NCBI GenBank assembly: GCA_027490155.1
Contig: JAIXYP010000037.1
Location: 1 to 64,000, forward strand
Length of the DNA stretch: 64,000 bases
Direction of reading: 5' to 3'
DNA from: Cytophagaceae bacterium
Lineage (GTDB): Bacteria > Bacteroidota > Bacteroidia > Cytophagales > Flexibacteraceae
Shown: piece after piece, positions 28,468-37,110 of the stretch
Layout of the letters: the number at the start of each line of letters is the position of its first letter
How positions within the stretch are numbered: the first letter of the stretch is position 1
Translations under genes and position numbers: made by a program
The notes under the pieces: generated by a model
Databases searched by the model: none
The model's input: the letters and a program-made list of their open reading frames with translations, nothing else
Told to the model about the DNA's origin: nothing

Positions 28468-30597
28468 CTACGGATTCACCTTAAGCGTACCGTTCATGCT
28501 GGCGGCGTGGCCCGGCAAAGTGCAGACAAAGGTATAGTTGCCTGGCTTGGTCGGTGCGTTGAAGTAAATGATATCAGTCTCCTGAGGCTGAAGCACCCGT
28601 GTATGGAACAGGACCATCGGTGTTTCGGGCACGTAGTTCTTCTTGAGGCCATCAAGCCCTAGTTTCATCGCTAGTTTGGCAACGTCCATGTGTTGGCCAC
28701 CACCGACCACAAGCAGATTATGGATCATGTCGTCATAGTTGGTGAATACCCACTTGAGTTTTGACCCTGCCTTGACTTCTACATAGTTCATGTCGAACTT
28801 CATGCCTGCCGTTGTGCCAACGTTTACTACTTGATCAACTTTACCACCCCATGAGGCTGGCATTTTGGTAGGGCGTTTCCCTTGTGCGACTTCTTTGGGC
28901 TTTGCAGGAGCTGGTTTGGCTGCTGGTTTTGCACTTGCCTTGGCTGTTGTTGCTGGTTTGGTTTCCTGCTTTTTGACATCCGCCATCATTTTGCTGTGGT
29001 CATGCCCCATTGCTCCGTGGTCGTGCGTGGCTGTTGCACTAGCAGGGATGGTTAGCTTTTCGCCATCAGGGATGTTGTTGAGGGTGTAGTAACCCACCTC
29101 ATGCAAAAGATTCTGTCCGATTCGGTTCAGTACCCCTTCGGCCTTGATTTCATGGATGTAGTTTTCGCGCAGACCATCGACTACCAGGCGTGCACTCATA
29201 CCATCTTCAGACACCTTTATGTATTTAATGGTCAGGTCCTGCTGGTTGATGATAGGGCTTCCGTAGGTGCTATGGTGTTTGTATGTGAACGACTGGAGGT
29301 GCCAGCTAGCTGGGTCTTGTGCCGTTTTGATGTCAGCAGGCTCAGTGAAGTTGACCAAGAAACCATCGGGCTGTGCCTTAATTTCCTTGAGCTCAAACGG
29401 TATTTTTCCGGTCCAGACTAGGCGCTGAAGGGCCCATGCATCTGGCCCAGACGATTTCCAACCACGGTCTGTACAGCCAACAAATAGGTTGCCCTTTTTG
29501 CTCCATGCTAGACGAAGAACACCACTTGCGAATCCTTCGCGAAACCCAAATGCCGCACCTTGGTATTTGCCTTTGACCTTCTCGAGGAAGACCCGGGTGA
29601 TTTTGGCCTGTCCTTGGTCGCCAATGAATACCTGGCCGGCAAAGGGGCCAAACTTGCCACCTGTGCTATCTGGCAAAACCTCTGAGCTACTGATGCCTAG
29701 TACTGAGTGAGGCAACCATACGGCAGGTAGTTTGATCGATGGTACTGCCTTTTTGTGCTCAAACAATGGGGCACCATCATTGATGACCTCTTCGGCCTTT
29801 ACCTTGACAGGTGAGTTTGGATCCGAAGACCATGCCAAACTAGCTGGGTGACCTACAAAATCTCCTTTTTCGAGGTGGACTAAGCTGCCACTACCTACCC
29901 AATCACCTTGGTTATCAGTGTACATAAAGTCAGATCCATTGAGCATGCCTAGCCCTGCAGGTGAGCGCACACCTGCAGCCCATGGCTCTAGTTTTCCATC
30001 AGGGTGTATCCTTGCAGTCCATCCACGCCAAGGCACTAAGCTTTTGCCGTTCCACCAGTCAGTTTGACCAAAGGCAACGTTGAAGCTAACATAGGCATAG
30101 CCTTCCTTGTCATATACTGGTCCGAAACCATACTCATGATAGTGCCCACTGATCGGGAAGGTGCAGAGGTTTTCGTATAGATCAGCCTTGCCATCCCCAT
30201 CATGGTCCACCAAACGCGTCAGACCACCACGTTGGGCTGTTACAAAGTGACCGTTGTGATAGGCTAGTCCTAAAGGCTCATGAAGACCAGAGGCAAATAG
30301 TTGAAAGTAGGGACGTTGGTTGCCTTCCAGCTCCGGATTTGTGACAATGTAGATGTCTCCTTTTCGGGTAGCTACACCAAGACGTCCATCAGGCATAAGG
30401 GCCATCCCGCCGACCTCTAATTCCATCCCTTTCACAACCGGAGTTGACAGGATACGGTAGAAATCTTCCTCCTTCTGTTGGTTGACAGTTTGGGCTTGGG
30501 CCACTACGCCAACTAAAACGGCCAATGCAACCACCGATAGGCAGGTGACACGCCTTAAAAGTCCTGCGAAAATGCCAGGGTTGGAGGCAGGGCACAT
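28468..30597 (-). CDS. Secreted beta-propeller (sorbosone/glucose dehydrogenase-like) fused to a C-terminal azurin-type copper domain
   Basis: Residue numbers below count from the upstream ATG at 30738. The first 47 residues of that frame are not signal-like, while M48 (base 30597) directly precedes a signal peptide (RRVTCLSVVALAVLVGVVAQAQ), so I start there. The propeller (about 100-480) has MALMPDGRLGVATRKGDIYI, EPLGLAYHNG, a calcium-loop-like DHDGDGKADLYE and a GVRSPAGLGM motif, as in sorbosone/glucose dehydrogenase-like proteins of PVC and Bacteroidota bacteria. A histidine/methionine patch HDHGAMGHDHSKM (572-584) and an Ala/Lys/Pro linker lead to an azurin/auracyanin-like domain whose type 1 copper ligands are H673, C739, H744 and M748 (MIHNLLV, FVCTLPGHAASM). 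The protein should act outside the inner membrane as an oxidoreductase with its own electron acceptor; substrate and cofactor are not shown. It follows the DUF1080/PA14 gene on the same strand; the upstream ATG would overlap that gene by 7 nt. Confidence 0.8.
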   Translation of the reverse strand: MCPASNPGIFAGLLRRVTCLSVVALAVLVGVVAQAQTVNQQKEEDFYRILSTPVVKGMELEVGGMALMPDGRLGVATRKGDIYIVTNPELEGNQRPYFQLFASGLHEPLGLAYHNGHFVTAQRGGLTRLVDHDGDGKADLYENLCTFPISGHYHEYGFGPVYDKEGYAYVSFNVAFGQTDWWNGKSLVPWRGWTARIHPDGKLEPWAAGVRSPAGLGMLNGSDFMYTDNQGDWVGSGSLVHLEKGDFVGHPASLAWSSDPNSPVKVKAEEVINDGAPLFEHKKAVPSIKLPAVWLPHSVLGISSSEVLPDSTGGKFGPFAGQVFIGDQGQAKITRVFLEKVKGKYQGAAFGFREGFASGVLRLAWSKKGNLFVGCTDRGWKSSGPDAWALQRLVWTGKIPFELKEIKAQPDGFLVNFTEPADIKTAQDPASWHLQSFTYKHHSTYGSPIINQQDLTIKYIKVSEDGMSARLVVDGLRENYIHEIKAEGVLNRIGQNLLHEVGYYTLNNIPDGEKLTIPASATATHDHGAMGHDHSKMMADVKKQETKPATTAKASAKPAAKPAPAKPKEVAQGKRPTKMPASWGGKVDQVVNVGTTAGMKFDMNYVEVKAGSKLKWVFTNYDDMIHNLLVVGGGQHMDVAKLAMKLGLDGLKKNYVPETPMVLFHTRVLQPQETDIIYFNAPTKPGNYTFVCTLPGHAASMNGTLKVNP

Positions 30598-30731
30598 GTG
30601 TAGCTGGATTGCAAGGGTATTAGTAATATCGTCAGAGCCAGCTAAAGCGAAACGCATGGCAGTTGTTGTTTTGGGATTGGCGGATTGTATTTCGAAGCTC
30701 ATCAGAGCATGTTGCGGACGTGATGGCGACC

Positions 30732-32597
30732 CTACCATACCAGCTGATAGCTAATGTTGGAAGACTTACCTGCATTGCTAGCCGATGCCGGAATGTTGTA
30801 AACCAATTCTTTCTGACCACCGACTGTCCGGATGATTGGCTTGAGTCCATCTAGTGGGACGATATAGAACCTGCCTTTATCTATTAGGTAGCTACCATCA
30901 GCCAGCTGGTCGATAGAGGTGCCAGCCGCCAAACGAACCCAGAGGCCTGTTGGTACGTTTTCTGCCTTGATTTTATGTGTCAAGACCTGGTTGTTTTCGC
31001 TAGGTTCCCAACGGTCGAGGATTGTAGCACCCTCGATACCATAACTAACCACAGGTGTTCCATCAGCCCTGCCATAACTATAGCCATTGAATTTATAGCG
31101 CTCAGTGAGTGTGTCAGGCCAAGCAGCATTGCTGTTAGCCAGTGGCGCAACGATCGGGTCATCCGCAAAATCGATGGAGGAGCCACGGTACCAAAGTTGT
31201 TGATTACCACCACGACTTTCCCACATGCCGGCCACATCGGCAAAATTGCCACGCCAAGCTCTTATCAGGCTGTTGTTCATTAGGTTTAACTCATAATGAG
31301 GGCCATGGGGGTTACTAATAGCAGCTGCGTAAGGCAAAGTATGGCCTCGATGTTTTACAAAACAACGCATCAATTCGGGGGCAGTGCCTGCTTCTTTAAA
31401 ATAGCCATCAGCTGGTTTTTCTTCGTTCAGACTAGACTCCTCGTTTAGGTACGTAAACCGCAGATTTGGCCCTGTGTAACCTAGGCCTAGGCCAGCTTTG
31501 TTTTTGACATTGCTCTTGAAAATAATGATCTCGAATGGCACTTTGCCACTAGCCAGAGTAGTTCCAACATCACGTCTTTTGTACCAACGTTGGTAGCCAG
31601 AGGTGTCGAACAAAGTATTACCACCGATCACTAATTTACAATAGCCATCTGCCTGAAATGTAAAGTTGTAGGTACCTGGCTCGGACACTACTAGGTTCCC
31701 TGTTATCCGTATGGCGTAATCATCGTAGAATTTGGAGAGCCGCCATGTTAACTCGTCGGTTGGTTTGGCTTCGTCTGGCTTCTTCGTCATAAAGTCACTC
31801 AGGGACCTGAACTTGCCGTACCAGGTTTGGTAATTCATGTCAGCTAGCTTGAGCGGTGTTTTGTCATAAACACTATACTTGATGTTGCGAAGGGCAACAG
31901 GCCCATGGTCTCCCTGGATCATCAGCGGTGCGCTGGCTACCTCTTGGTCCGAAACGGCACCTCTAGTAGGCCCAGTGCACTCCACATTTTCATGGATTGG
32001 ATAGTCATTGAGCATGACTTTCAGGAACTTGGCATTGCTGACTTTTCGGCCAAAGGCATCAAACCTCGGTCCACGGAACGAAATCCGGAGGGTTTGCCAT
32101 AGGCCAGGAGCCCGGCAGGCATTGACACGTGGTGCTTTGCCCTCATACCCTTCTTGCCTTTTTTCGGCTTTGGAGTTCCAGCGTTGATAGATGCCGCCGA
32201 TGTCCGAAAATGCTGGGCTGTTGTTGCCCCAGCTGTCGAAGAGCTGCACCTCGTATCTGCCCATCAGGTAGATGCCACTATTGCTACCTTTCGGCATCAT
32301 GACCTCTAACTCTAGGTCAAGGTCTCCATGGCTGAAGGTGGATGTTAAATGACCCTTTTTGTCAGCAGTCATTTTGTTGGCGAGCACACCAGTACCACTT
32401 GTGGTCACCAAGTCCTGCACGACGTTACGGTTGCTGCTAACACCCCCTACAATTTGCCAATTGGCAGTCGGGGATTGCCACTGGCTGAGATCAGTAAGTG
32501 GCATCGATACTTGACTTTGAGCATCCGCAGAGGTTGTCAAAGCTACCATTCCTAGGAGGCAAAAGCCTACCAAGATTGGTATGATTTTCTTAGTCAT
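30732..32597 (-). CDS. Secreted DUF1080 (3-keto-disaccharide hydrolase-like) protein with PA14-like domain
   Basis: A signal peptide (1 to about 26, ending TSADAQ) is followed by a DUF1080 jelly-roll domain (about 30-250). It shows LELEVMMPKGSNSGIYLMGRYE, LFDSWG, GGIYQRW, a RAPGLWQTLRI motif and VALRNIKY. Next, about 255-410, is a PA14/GLEYA-like domain (FQADGYCKLVIGGNTLFD ... KSNVKNKAGLGLGY). The C-terminal 200 residues have no recognised domain but contain Trp/Gly-rich motifs such as AWRGNFADVAGMWESRG. DUF1080 proteins bind or cleave glucoside and 3-keto-glycoside substrates. The gene lies just upstream of the propeller/azurin gene and is probably transcribed with it. Domain calls are by eye; the enzymatic activity is inferred from the family. 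Confidence 0.8.
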   Translation of the reverse strand: MTKKIIPILVGFCLLGMVALTTSADAQSQVSMPLTDLSQWQSPTANWQIVGGVSSNRNVVQDLVTTSGTGVLANKMTADKKGHLTSTFSHGDLDLELEVMMPKGSNSGIYLMGRYEVQLFDSWGNNSPAFSDIGGIYQRWNSKAEKRQEGYEGKAPRVNACRAPGLWQTLRISFRGPRFDAFGRKVSNAKFLKVMLNDYPIHENVECTGPTRGAVSDQEVASAPLMIQGDHGPVALRNIKYSVYDKTPLKLADMNYQTWYGKFRSLSDFMTKKPDEAKPTDELTWRLSKFYDDYAIRITGNLVVSEPGTYNFTFQADGYCKLVIGGNTLFDTSGYQRWYKRRDVGTTLASGKVPFEIIIFKSNVKNKAGLGLGYTGPNLRFTYLNEESSLNEEKPADGYFKEAGTAPELMRCFVKHRGHTLPYAAAISNPHGPHYELNLMNNSLIRAWRGNFADVAGMWESRGGNQQLWYRGSSIDFADDPIVAPLANSNAAWPDTLTERYKFNGYSYGRADGTPVVSYGIEGATILDRWEPSENNQVLTHKIKAENVPTGLWVRLAAGTSIDQLADGSYLIDKGRFYIVPLDGLKPIIRTVGGQKELVYNIPASASNAGKSSNISYQLVW

Positions 32598-32843
32598 GAG
32601 GTTATATCAGTTTATGCTGACAGATATTACTAAAGCGTTCGGCGCAAGATACAAATCAAATCTCGATTCTGTGTTTGAGGGTTGTAGCGCTTTCATTACG
32701 ATTGCAGATCAGGTAGAGAACCAAAATACGGCACACTGATTGTTGGTAAGCAGGTGGCTTTGATGATGATTGGCTGCCTACTCCTAACTATTTTTGTCAG
32801 CCTATCTTGTTGTGTCCATACTCTCGAGCAGATCCAATATCCT

Positions 32844-33485
32844 ATGACTGACCTCAAACAAAAGCTCAAAAAAGCTGCAAGTGCTTTGTTGCAGAATGCG
32901 CAAAGCCTCTTGCCCAAGTTTACGTTTGACTGGGAGGTGCTTACTGACAGTCTCGAAGGCTATATCGATGCCAGATTTACACTGATCAAGATTGAGCTAC
33001 GCGAATTGCTATCCCAAATGGCGGAAAAGATGGCCATTGGCTTGGTTATCATTCTGCTCGGGGGCATTGCGCTAATGTTGTTTAGCATTGGTTTGTCACT
33101 GATGCTTAATCACTTTACTGATAGCCAATATGCTGGGTTCTTGATTGTTGCTTTTATGTACACCTTAGGTGCTGCTGCTGTCGGGTACTATGCCAAGCAG
33201 AAGTTTTTTCCTGATAACGAAGATACCAAGGACAAAAAGTATAAGAAGAAACAGAGCAATGGTACCCAGTCTTCAGTAAACATGGCCACCGCTACTGGGG
33301 CAGCTGTTGTGGCATCGTCCGATATCGACAACCCAGACTGGCATGACAAATGGGACCTAATGCCCGAACAACCAGAGCCAAGTCATGAGCAAAGTATCAG
33401 TAGTCCAGATCATGGCCACGCTGATCAGACACAAGGCCACATAGATAACACCACCCACCATACGGACGATTCCCATCATCATTAG
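32844..33485 (+). CDS. Phage-holin-family (YqjE-like) membrane protein with His-rich tail
   Basis: The frame opens with a GTG at 32754, but the ATG at 32844 (MTDLKQKLKKAASALL) gives the expected N terminus and I use it. A helical region (YIDARFTLIKIELRELLSQM) precedes two membrane helices (GLVIILLGGIALMLFSIGL and GFLIVAFMYTLGAAAVGYY). This matches the small 'phage holin family'/YqjE type, which is chromosomal and not evidence of a prophage. The C-terminal 70 residues are hydrophilic and end in a histidine-rich stretch (HGHADQTQGHID, then THHTDDSHHH) that may bind metal. It is followed by another small membrane protein gene and GGGP synthase, all on the plus strand. Confidence 0.75.
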   Translation: MTDLKQKLKKAASALLQNAQSLLPKFTFDWEVLTDSLEGYIDARFTLIKIELRELLSQMAEKMAIGLVIILLGGIALMLFSIGLSLMLNHFTDSQYAGFLIVAFMYTLGAAAVGYYAKQKFFPDNEDTKDKKYKKKQSNGTQSSVNMATATGAAVVASSDIDNPDWHDKWDLMPEQPEPSHEQSISSPDHGHADQTQGHIDNTTHHTDDSHHH

Positions 33486-33531
33486 GGTTAGGTTGGATTT
33501 TAGGTCGCAATCCTGCAACTACGCTTAAACA

Positions 33532-33539
33532 TATATTTG
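33532..33539 (+). promoter_or_regulatory. Candidate -7 box (TAnnTTTG) upstream of the small membrane protein gene
   Basis: TATATTTG in the spacer after the holin-family gene, about 120 nt before the next ATG. No TTG is found at -33, so it is a weak candidate. Confidence 0.35.
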
Positions 33540-33658
33540 TTGTCTAGTCCTCTCAATTTGGCCCGATTTTGGTATTAAGACCCTTAATCATGCAGGCCTC
33601 AACCCCTAAGGCACTTAGCAGATAGCAAATATCTCTCTCATCTCGAAATCTTAAAATC

Positions 33659-34084
33659 ATGGACGATAACATCAAAACCATCAAGTCTAGCTACGACAAC
33701 GAAGTGGACAAGCTCAAATCCAAAACCCGTGACCTCAAGCAGAGCTTTACGGACCAGCTATACAACCTGACTATGGACAGCAACCAAGCCATCAAGGTTG
33801 GTGCGGCTGCCCTTGGTGTGGCTATTGGCGGTTTCTTGATCTATAAACTGGTCAGCAACGCAAAGGCTAAGAAGCAAAAGCATACCTTTGCCGAAAATGG
33901 CGCCATCGCTCTGACCAAAATGCAGAGTGCGGGCCTCGGCATCGTCGAGATGATCAAAGGTGCTATGGCGTCCTTCATCTTGAGTATCGCCCGTGATAAG
34001 ATCATCAGTTTCATTGAGCGAGTAAACCAAAAGGGTAATGACGCAGTCGAAGGTCTTGAGAACGCTGCAGCAGCGAAAAAATGA
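33659..34084 (+). CDS. Small membrane protein with N-terminal coiled coil, upstream of GGGP synthase
   Basis: A 141-aa protein. The first 35 residues are charged and likely coiled coil (YDNEVDKLKSKTRDLKQSF). One membrane helix follows (VGAAALGVAIGGFLIYKLV, about 47-65), then an amphipathic region with a second hydrophobic stretch (GIVEMIKGAMASFILSIA). This layout recalls YqjD/YqjK-type small envelope proteins encoded next to YqjE-like holin-family proteins, as here. No family was recognised with certainty. The 3' end overlaps the GGGP synthase start by 47 nt in another frame. Confidence 0.7.
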   Translation: MDDNIKTIKSSYDNEVDKLKSKTRDLKQSFTDQLYNLTMDSNQAIKVGAAALGVAIGGFLIYKLVSNAKAKKQKHTFAENGAIALTKMQSAGLGIVEMIKGAMASFILSIARDKIISFIERVNQKGNDAVEGLENAAAAKK

Positions 34085-34805
34085 GGGGCGTAAGCTCTTT
34101 GCACTCCTGATTGACCCTGACAAAGTCAGTACACAACAAGCACACCAACTACGCGACGACTGTGTCGCCCTAGCCGTTGACCTTATTTTTGTAGGTGGTA
34201 GCCTGATGACAGGCTACCAGCTACATGAGGTGGTTGCTGTCATGAAGCAGCAATCCTCCATCCCTGTTATTCTTTTTCCGGGCTCTAACCTTCACATCGA
34301 CTATGACGCCGATGCGATTTTGCTTTTAAGCCTTATCTCAGGCCGGAATGCGGACCTGCTCATCGGTCAACACGTTGTGGCTGCCCCATTGCTCAAGAAG
34401 AGTCCTCTCGAGATCCTGCCAACAGGCTATATGTTGGTCGATAGTGGCATCCAGACCACCGTTAGTTATATCAGCAACACCACTCCTATCCCGCATGACA
34501 AACCTGCGATTGCGGCCTGTACCGCCATGGCTGGTGAAATGCTGGGCCTTGGTCTGATCTACCTCGATGCTGGCAGTGGTGCTGCCAAACCCATTAGCCC
34601 GAGGATGATCGGAGCTGTGCGTCAGGCAATCGATACGCCCCTTATTGTTGGTGGTGGTCTACAGACACCCGAAATGATCCAGGATGCTCTTACGGCTGGT
34701 GCAGATGTCGTAGTCGTGGGTAACACCATCGAGAAACACCCTGAGCTATTGCCTGTGATGGTCCAGAAAGTTAAGCAGTACAACAGCCTCTTGGCCAAGG
34801 CCTAG
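34038..34805 (+). CDS. Geranylgeranylglyceryl phosphate synthase family protein (PcrB/GGGPS-like, group II)
   Basis: This TIM-barrel prenyltransferase joins a polyprenyl diphosphate to sn-glycerol-1-phosphate, the first committed step of archaeal-type ether lipids; homologues are found in Bacteroidota. The motifs are LLIDPDKVS (about 24-32), IFVGGSLMTGY, ILFPGSNLHID, YLDAGSGAAKPIS, LIVGGGLQTPEM and AGADVVVVGNTIEK, covering the phosphate- and substrate-binding loops. At 255 aa with about 24 residues before the IDPD motif, the ATG at 34038 matches the family, so the 47-nt overlap with the preceding small membrane protein gene is probably real. That overlap suggests translational coupling. A group II assignment is by pattern only; the in vivo lipid product is unknown. 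Confidence 0.88.
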   Translation: MTQSKVLRTLQQRKNEGRKLFALLIDPDKVSTQQAHQLRDDCVALAVDLIFVGGSLMTGYQLHEVVAVMKQQSSIPVILFPGSNLHIDYDADAILLLSLISGRNADLLIGQHVVAAPLLKKSPLEILPTGYMLVDSGIQTTVSYISNTTPIPHDKPAIAACTAMAGEMLGLGLIYLDAGSGAAKPISPRMIGAVRQAIDTPLIVGGGLQTPEMIQDALTAGADVVVVGNTIEKHPELLPVMVQKVKQYNSLLAKA

Positions 34806-34911
34806 ATTGGGTATTCCACTAACGGGGTTAATCTCCGACGACTTGATATTGGCCCACGGTTTTGCTAATTTTATGGTCGCTTTAGACCAAAAAGGAGGCA
34901 TTTGCCACATC

Positions 34912-36342
34912 ATGACCTACAAACCCACATCGACTTTTGCGCAAATAATTATTGTGCTTTTGCTGGTTTGCTTACCAAGTTTTTACACTAGGGCACAGAC
35001 TGATAGCTCTGCAGGTAAGGGGCTAAATTTTAATGGTTCAACTCAATTTGTTGACACTAGATTCCGGACACACCTGCGCAAGTTTACTGCTGAGTGCTGG
35101 GTCAAGAGCCCCAATGCACCAACTTTTAACCAAGGCAAAGGCCCAGTCCACTACGAGGAGAATTTTCAGTTCAATTGGGACCATGTTGCCCCTGCCGCTC
35201 AGGCTGCTGTCGTCATTCGTGATAGCACAGGTTCTTGGCAAGCGGCATCCTTTGGCACTTTGTTAGGTTCAACATGGTATCATTTGGCAGCAACTTACGA
35301 TGGCGACACGCTCAAGGCCTACGTCAACGGTAGGCTTATTACTGCCAATGGAGCGCCAACTGGACCTCCTAAACAAGAGTTTAACTCGCTCAAGATTGGT
35401 AAACACGCCAAGCTCAGTAATCCGCAATATGAGTTCTTTGAGGGTGTTGTAGACGAGGTTAGGGTTTGGAATGTAGCCCTGCCAGCTGACTCCATTCGCT
35501 TGCATATCCATCACCCGCTTCGTGGAAACGAGCCTGGTTTGGTGCTTTACTATCAACTAAACGAACTGCAAGGAGACAGCACCCTAAACTTAGTCAGTGG
35601 CCGGATGGCACCACTTATTTCCCGCCCACAGCGACAAGCGGTTGACATCCCGGTTGCCATTGGTTATAGCACCTTGGTCAACGCAGCTGATACAAGTCAG
35701 ACATACACCTTTTTTGGTGGAGAGCTTAAGGCTAAAGTCGATGCGCCAACCTCTTTGCTGATGGCCACACGCTTCGATCGTGTTTTGCAGAACTTTATAC
35801 CACCAGCAGGTTCACGTCCTCGGCCTTATATCATCAACTACTATGATGGCCAAAATGTCAACCTAACCTCCATGACTATTACCGAGCCACAACCCCGACT
35901 GGCCAACTTTGGTTCGTTGCGGACAGGATATTGGGTGGTTGGCCATAGAAGGCAGGCCTTCGAAAACATGCAGAATCTAGCTTCTGACTCTGTTCTATCT
36001 TATGATTCGACAGCAGGCATCTATCAGTTCCGTAATCCGAAGTGGGGGCAGTTGATTCTAGGCTTATCCACGGCATCACCTGTCCGCCTACCAAGTATGA
36101 GCGCAAGGCAGAACAATACCATCGACCTGCGTTATGATCATCAAGATTGGGTTGTTGCGGGCAACTATGGAAAGCTTGTGGTCTTGGACCAACTTGGAAG
36201 GGTAATGATGACTTTCAAATCATCGGACCCTGCTGCAGGGATTATGCGGATGTCATCGGACCATTTGCCAATTGGTCTCTATCATCTGATTGCCACCGAT
36301 CTCGATGGGCAAGTCCGAACTGCTCAAATGGCAAAATGGTAG
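34912..36342 (+). CDS. Secreted LamG-domain protein with T9SS-type C terminus
   Basis: The ATG at 34912 is preceded by an AGGAGG box at about 13 nt and directly begins a signal peptide (MTYKPTSTFAQIIIVLLLVC ... SFYTRAQ). The open frame upstream (to 34807) has no signal and is not used. After cleavage comes a LamG/concanavalin-A-like sandwich (LNFNGSTQFVDT ... FTAECWVKSP ... WYHLAATYDGDTLKAYVNGR ... VVDEVRVWN, to about residue 210), typical of carbohydrate or ligand binding. The last 75 residues (LVVLDQLGRVMMTFK, GLYHLIATDLDG) form a T9SS-type sorting domain. It may share the transcript of the GGGP synthase gene, which ends 107 nt before this start, but functionally they look unrelated. Confidence 0.8.
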   Translation: MTYKPTSTFAQIIIVLLLVCLPSFYTRAQTDSSAGKGLNFNGSTQFVDTRFRTHLRKFTAECWVKSPNAPTFNQGKGPVHYEENFQFNWDHVAPAAQAAVVIRDSTGSWQAASFGTLLGSTWYHLAATYDGDTLKAYVNGRLITANGAPTGPPKQEFNSLKIGKHAKLSNPQYEFFEGVVDEVRVWNVALPADSIRLHIHHPLRGNEPGLVLYYQLNELQGDSTLNLVSGRMAPLISRPQRQAVDIPVAIGYSTLVNAADTSQTYTFFGGELKAKVDAPTSLLMATRFDRVLQNFIPPAGSRPRPYIINYYDGQNVNLTSMTITEPQPRLANFGSLRTGYWVVGHRRQAFENMQNLASDSVLSYDSTAGIYQFRNPKWGQLILGLSTASPVRLPSMSARQNNTIDLRYDHQDWVVAGNYGKLVVLDQLGRVMMTFKSSDPAAGIMRMSSDHLPIGLYHLIATDLDGQVRTAQMAKW

Positions 36343-36404
36343 TCCGGGCTAGATCCTTGGTACAGCCTTGGCCTTAAAAGCCATGTCAAAGCATCATTAA
36401 AACG

Positions 36405-36440
36405 AAACACCCAAGGACCTTGATAGATGCTTGGGTGTTT
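36405..36440. terminator. Bidirectional terminator between the LamG gene and frr
   Basis: AAACACCCAAG / CTTGGGTGTTT, 11 bp and 14-nt loop, with T-rich flank on both sides. It lies between convergent genes. Confidence 0.8.
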
Positions 36441-36467
36441 TGTTTGGACTAAAAGCAGTGATTGAGA

Positions 36468-37028
36468 TCAAACAGTCATGATCTCTGCATCCTTAGCAGT
36501 AATCATGGTCTCAATCTTAACCATGCTTTCGTCGGTAAGCTTCTGGACTTTGTCCTCGGCACGTTTGACATCGTCTTCGCTAGCACCTTCTTTTAGGAGT
36601 TTGCGGAGGCTTTCGTTGGTTTCCTTACGGACATTACGGATACGTACCTTGCCAGCCTCGCCTTCGTTCTTGACCATTTTGACAAGGTCGCGACGACGTT
36701 CTTCGGTTAGGGGCGGGATGTTGATCCGGACCTGCTCGCCATCGTTTTGTGGATTGTAACCAAGGTCGCTATTCTTGATTGCCTTCTCGATCTCGTTGAT
36801 GAGTTTCTTCTCAAAGGGACGGATTAGGAGGGTCCGAGCATCTGGGGTGCTGACAGTTGCTGCCTGAGCGATTGGTGTCGGGACGCCATAATAGTCCACA
36901 ACGAGGCCATCAAGCATATTGGGCATGGCTTTGCCGGCCTTGATGCGTGCGAATTCTACACTAGTGTGTTTCAGACTCCGCTCCATTTGGTCTTTGGCGT
37001 CGTCTAGGAATAACTGGATCTCTTCCAT
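36468..37028 (-). CDS. frr: Ribosome recycling factor
   Basis: RRF releases ribosomes from mRNA after termination together with EF-G. The protein shows the helical domain I and the conserved VVDYYGVPTPIAQAATVSTPDARTLLI-type region (domain II), then the C-terminal helix with LTEERRRDLVKMVK and RIRNVRKE. At 186 aa it is standard. It lies 82 nt downstream of pyrH, the common bacterial pairing, so it is probably in one operon with it. Confidence 0.97.
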   Translation of the reverse strand: MEEIQLFLDDAKDQMERSLKHTSVEFARIKAGKAMPNMLDGLVVDYYGVPTPIAQAATVSTPDARTLLIRPFEKKLINEIEKAIKNSDLGYNPQNDGEQVRINIPPLTEERRRDLVKMVKNEGEAGKVRIRNVRKETNESLRKLLKEGASEDDVKRAEDKVQKLTDESMVKIETMITAKDAEIMTV

Positions 37029-37110
37029 ATCAATGGTGTGTAAATGAGGTGCTGTGGGGTAGTGGGTTCTATATTTAAGTAAAGTAAACCTTTGGTTGGT
37101 TGGGTAGAGC

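Noticed and set aside
30598-30738. ATG at 30738 as the start of the propeller/azurin protein (7-nt overlap with the upstream gene)
   Set aside because: The extra 47 residues are not signal-like and precede a normal signal peptide at M48; kept only as an alternative.
32844-33485. Holin-family gene as a sign of a prophage
   Set aside because: The family also includes chromosomal YqjE-like proteins, and no other phage gene is near.
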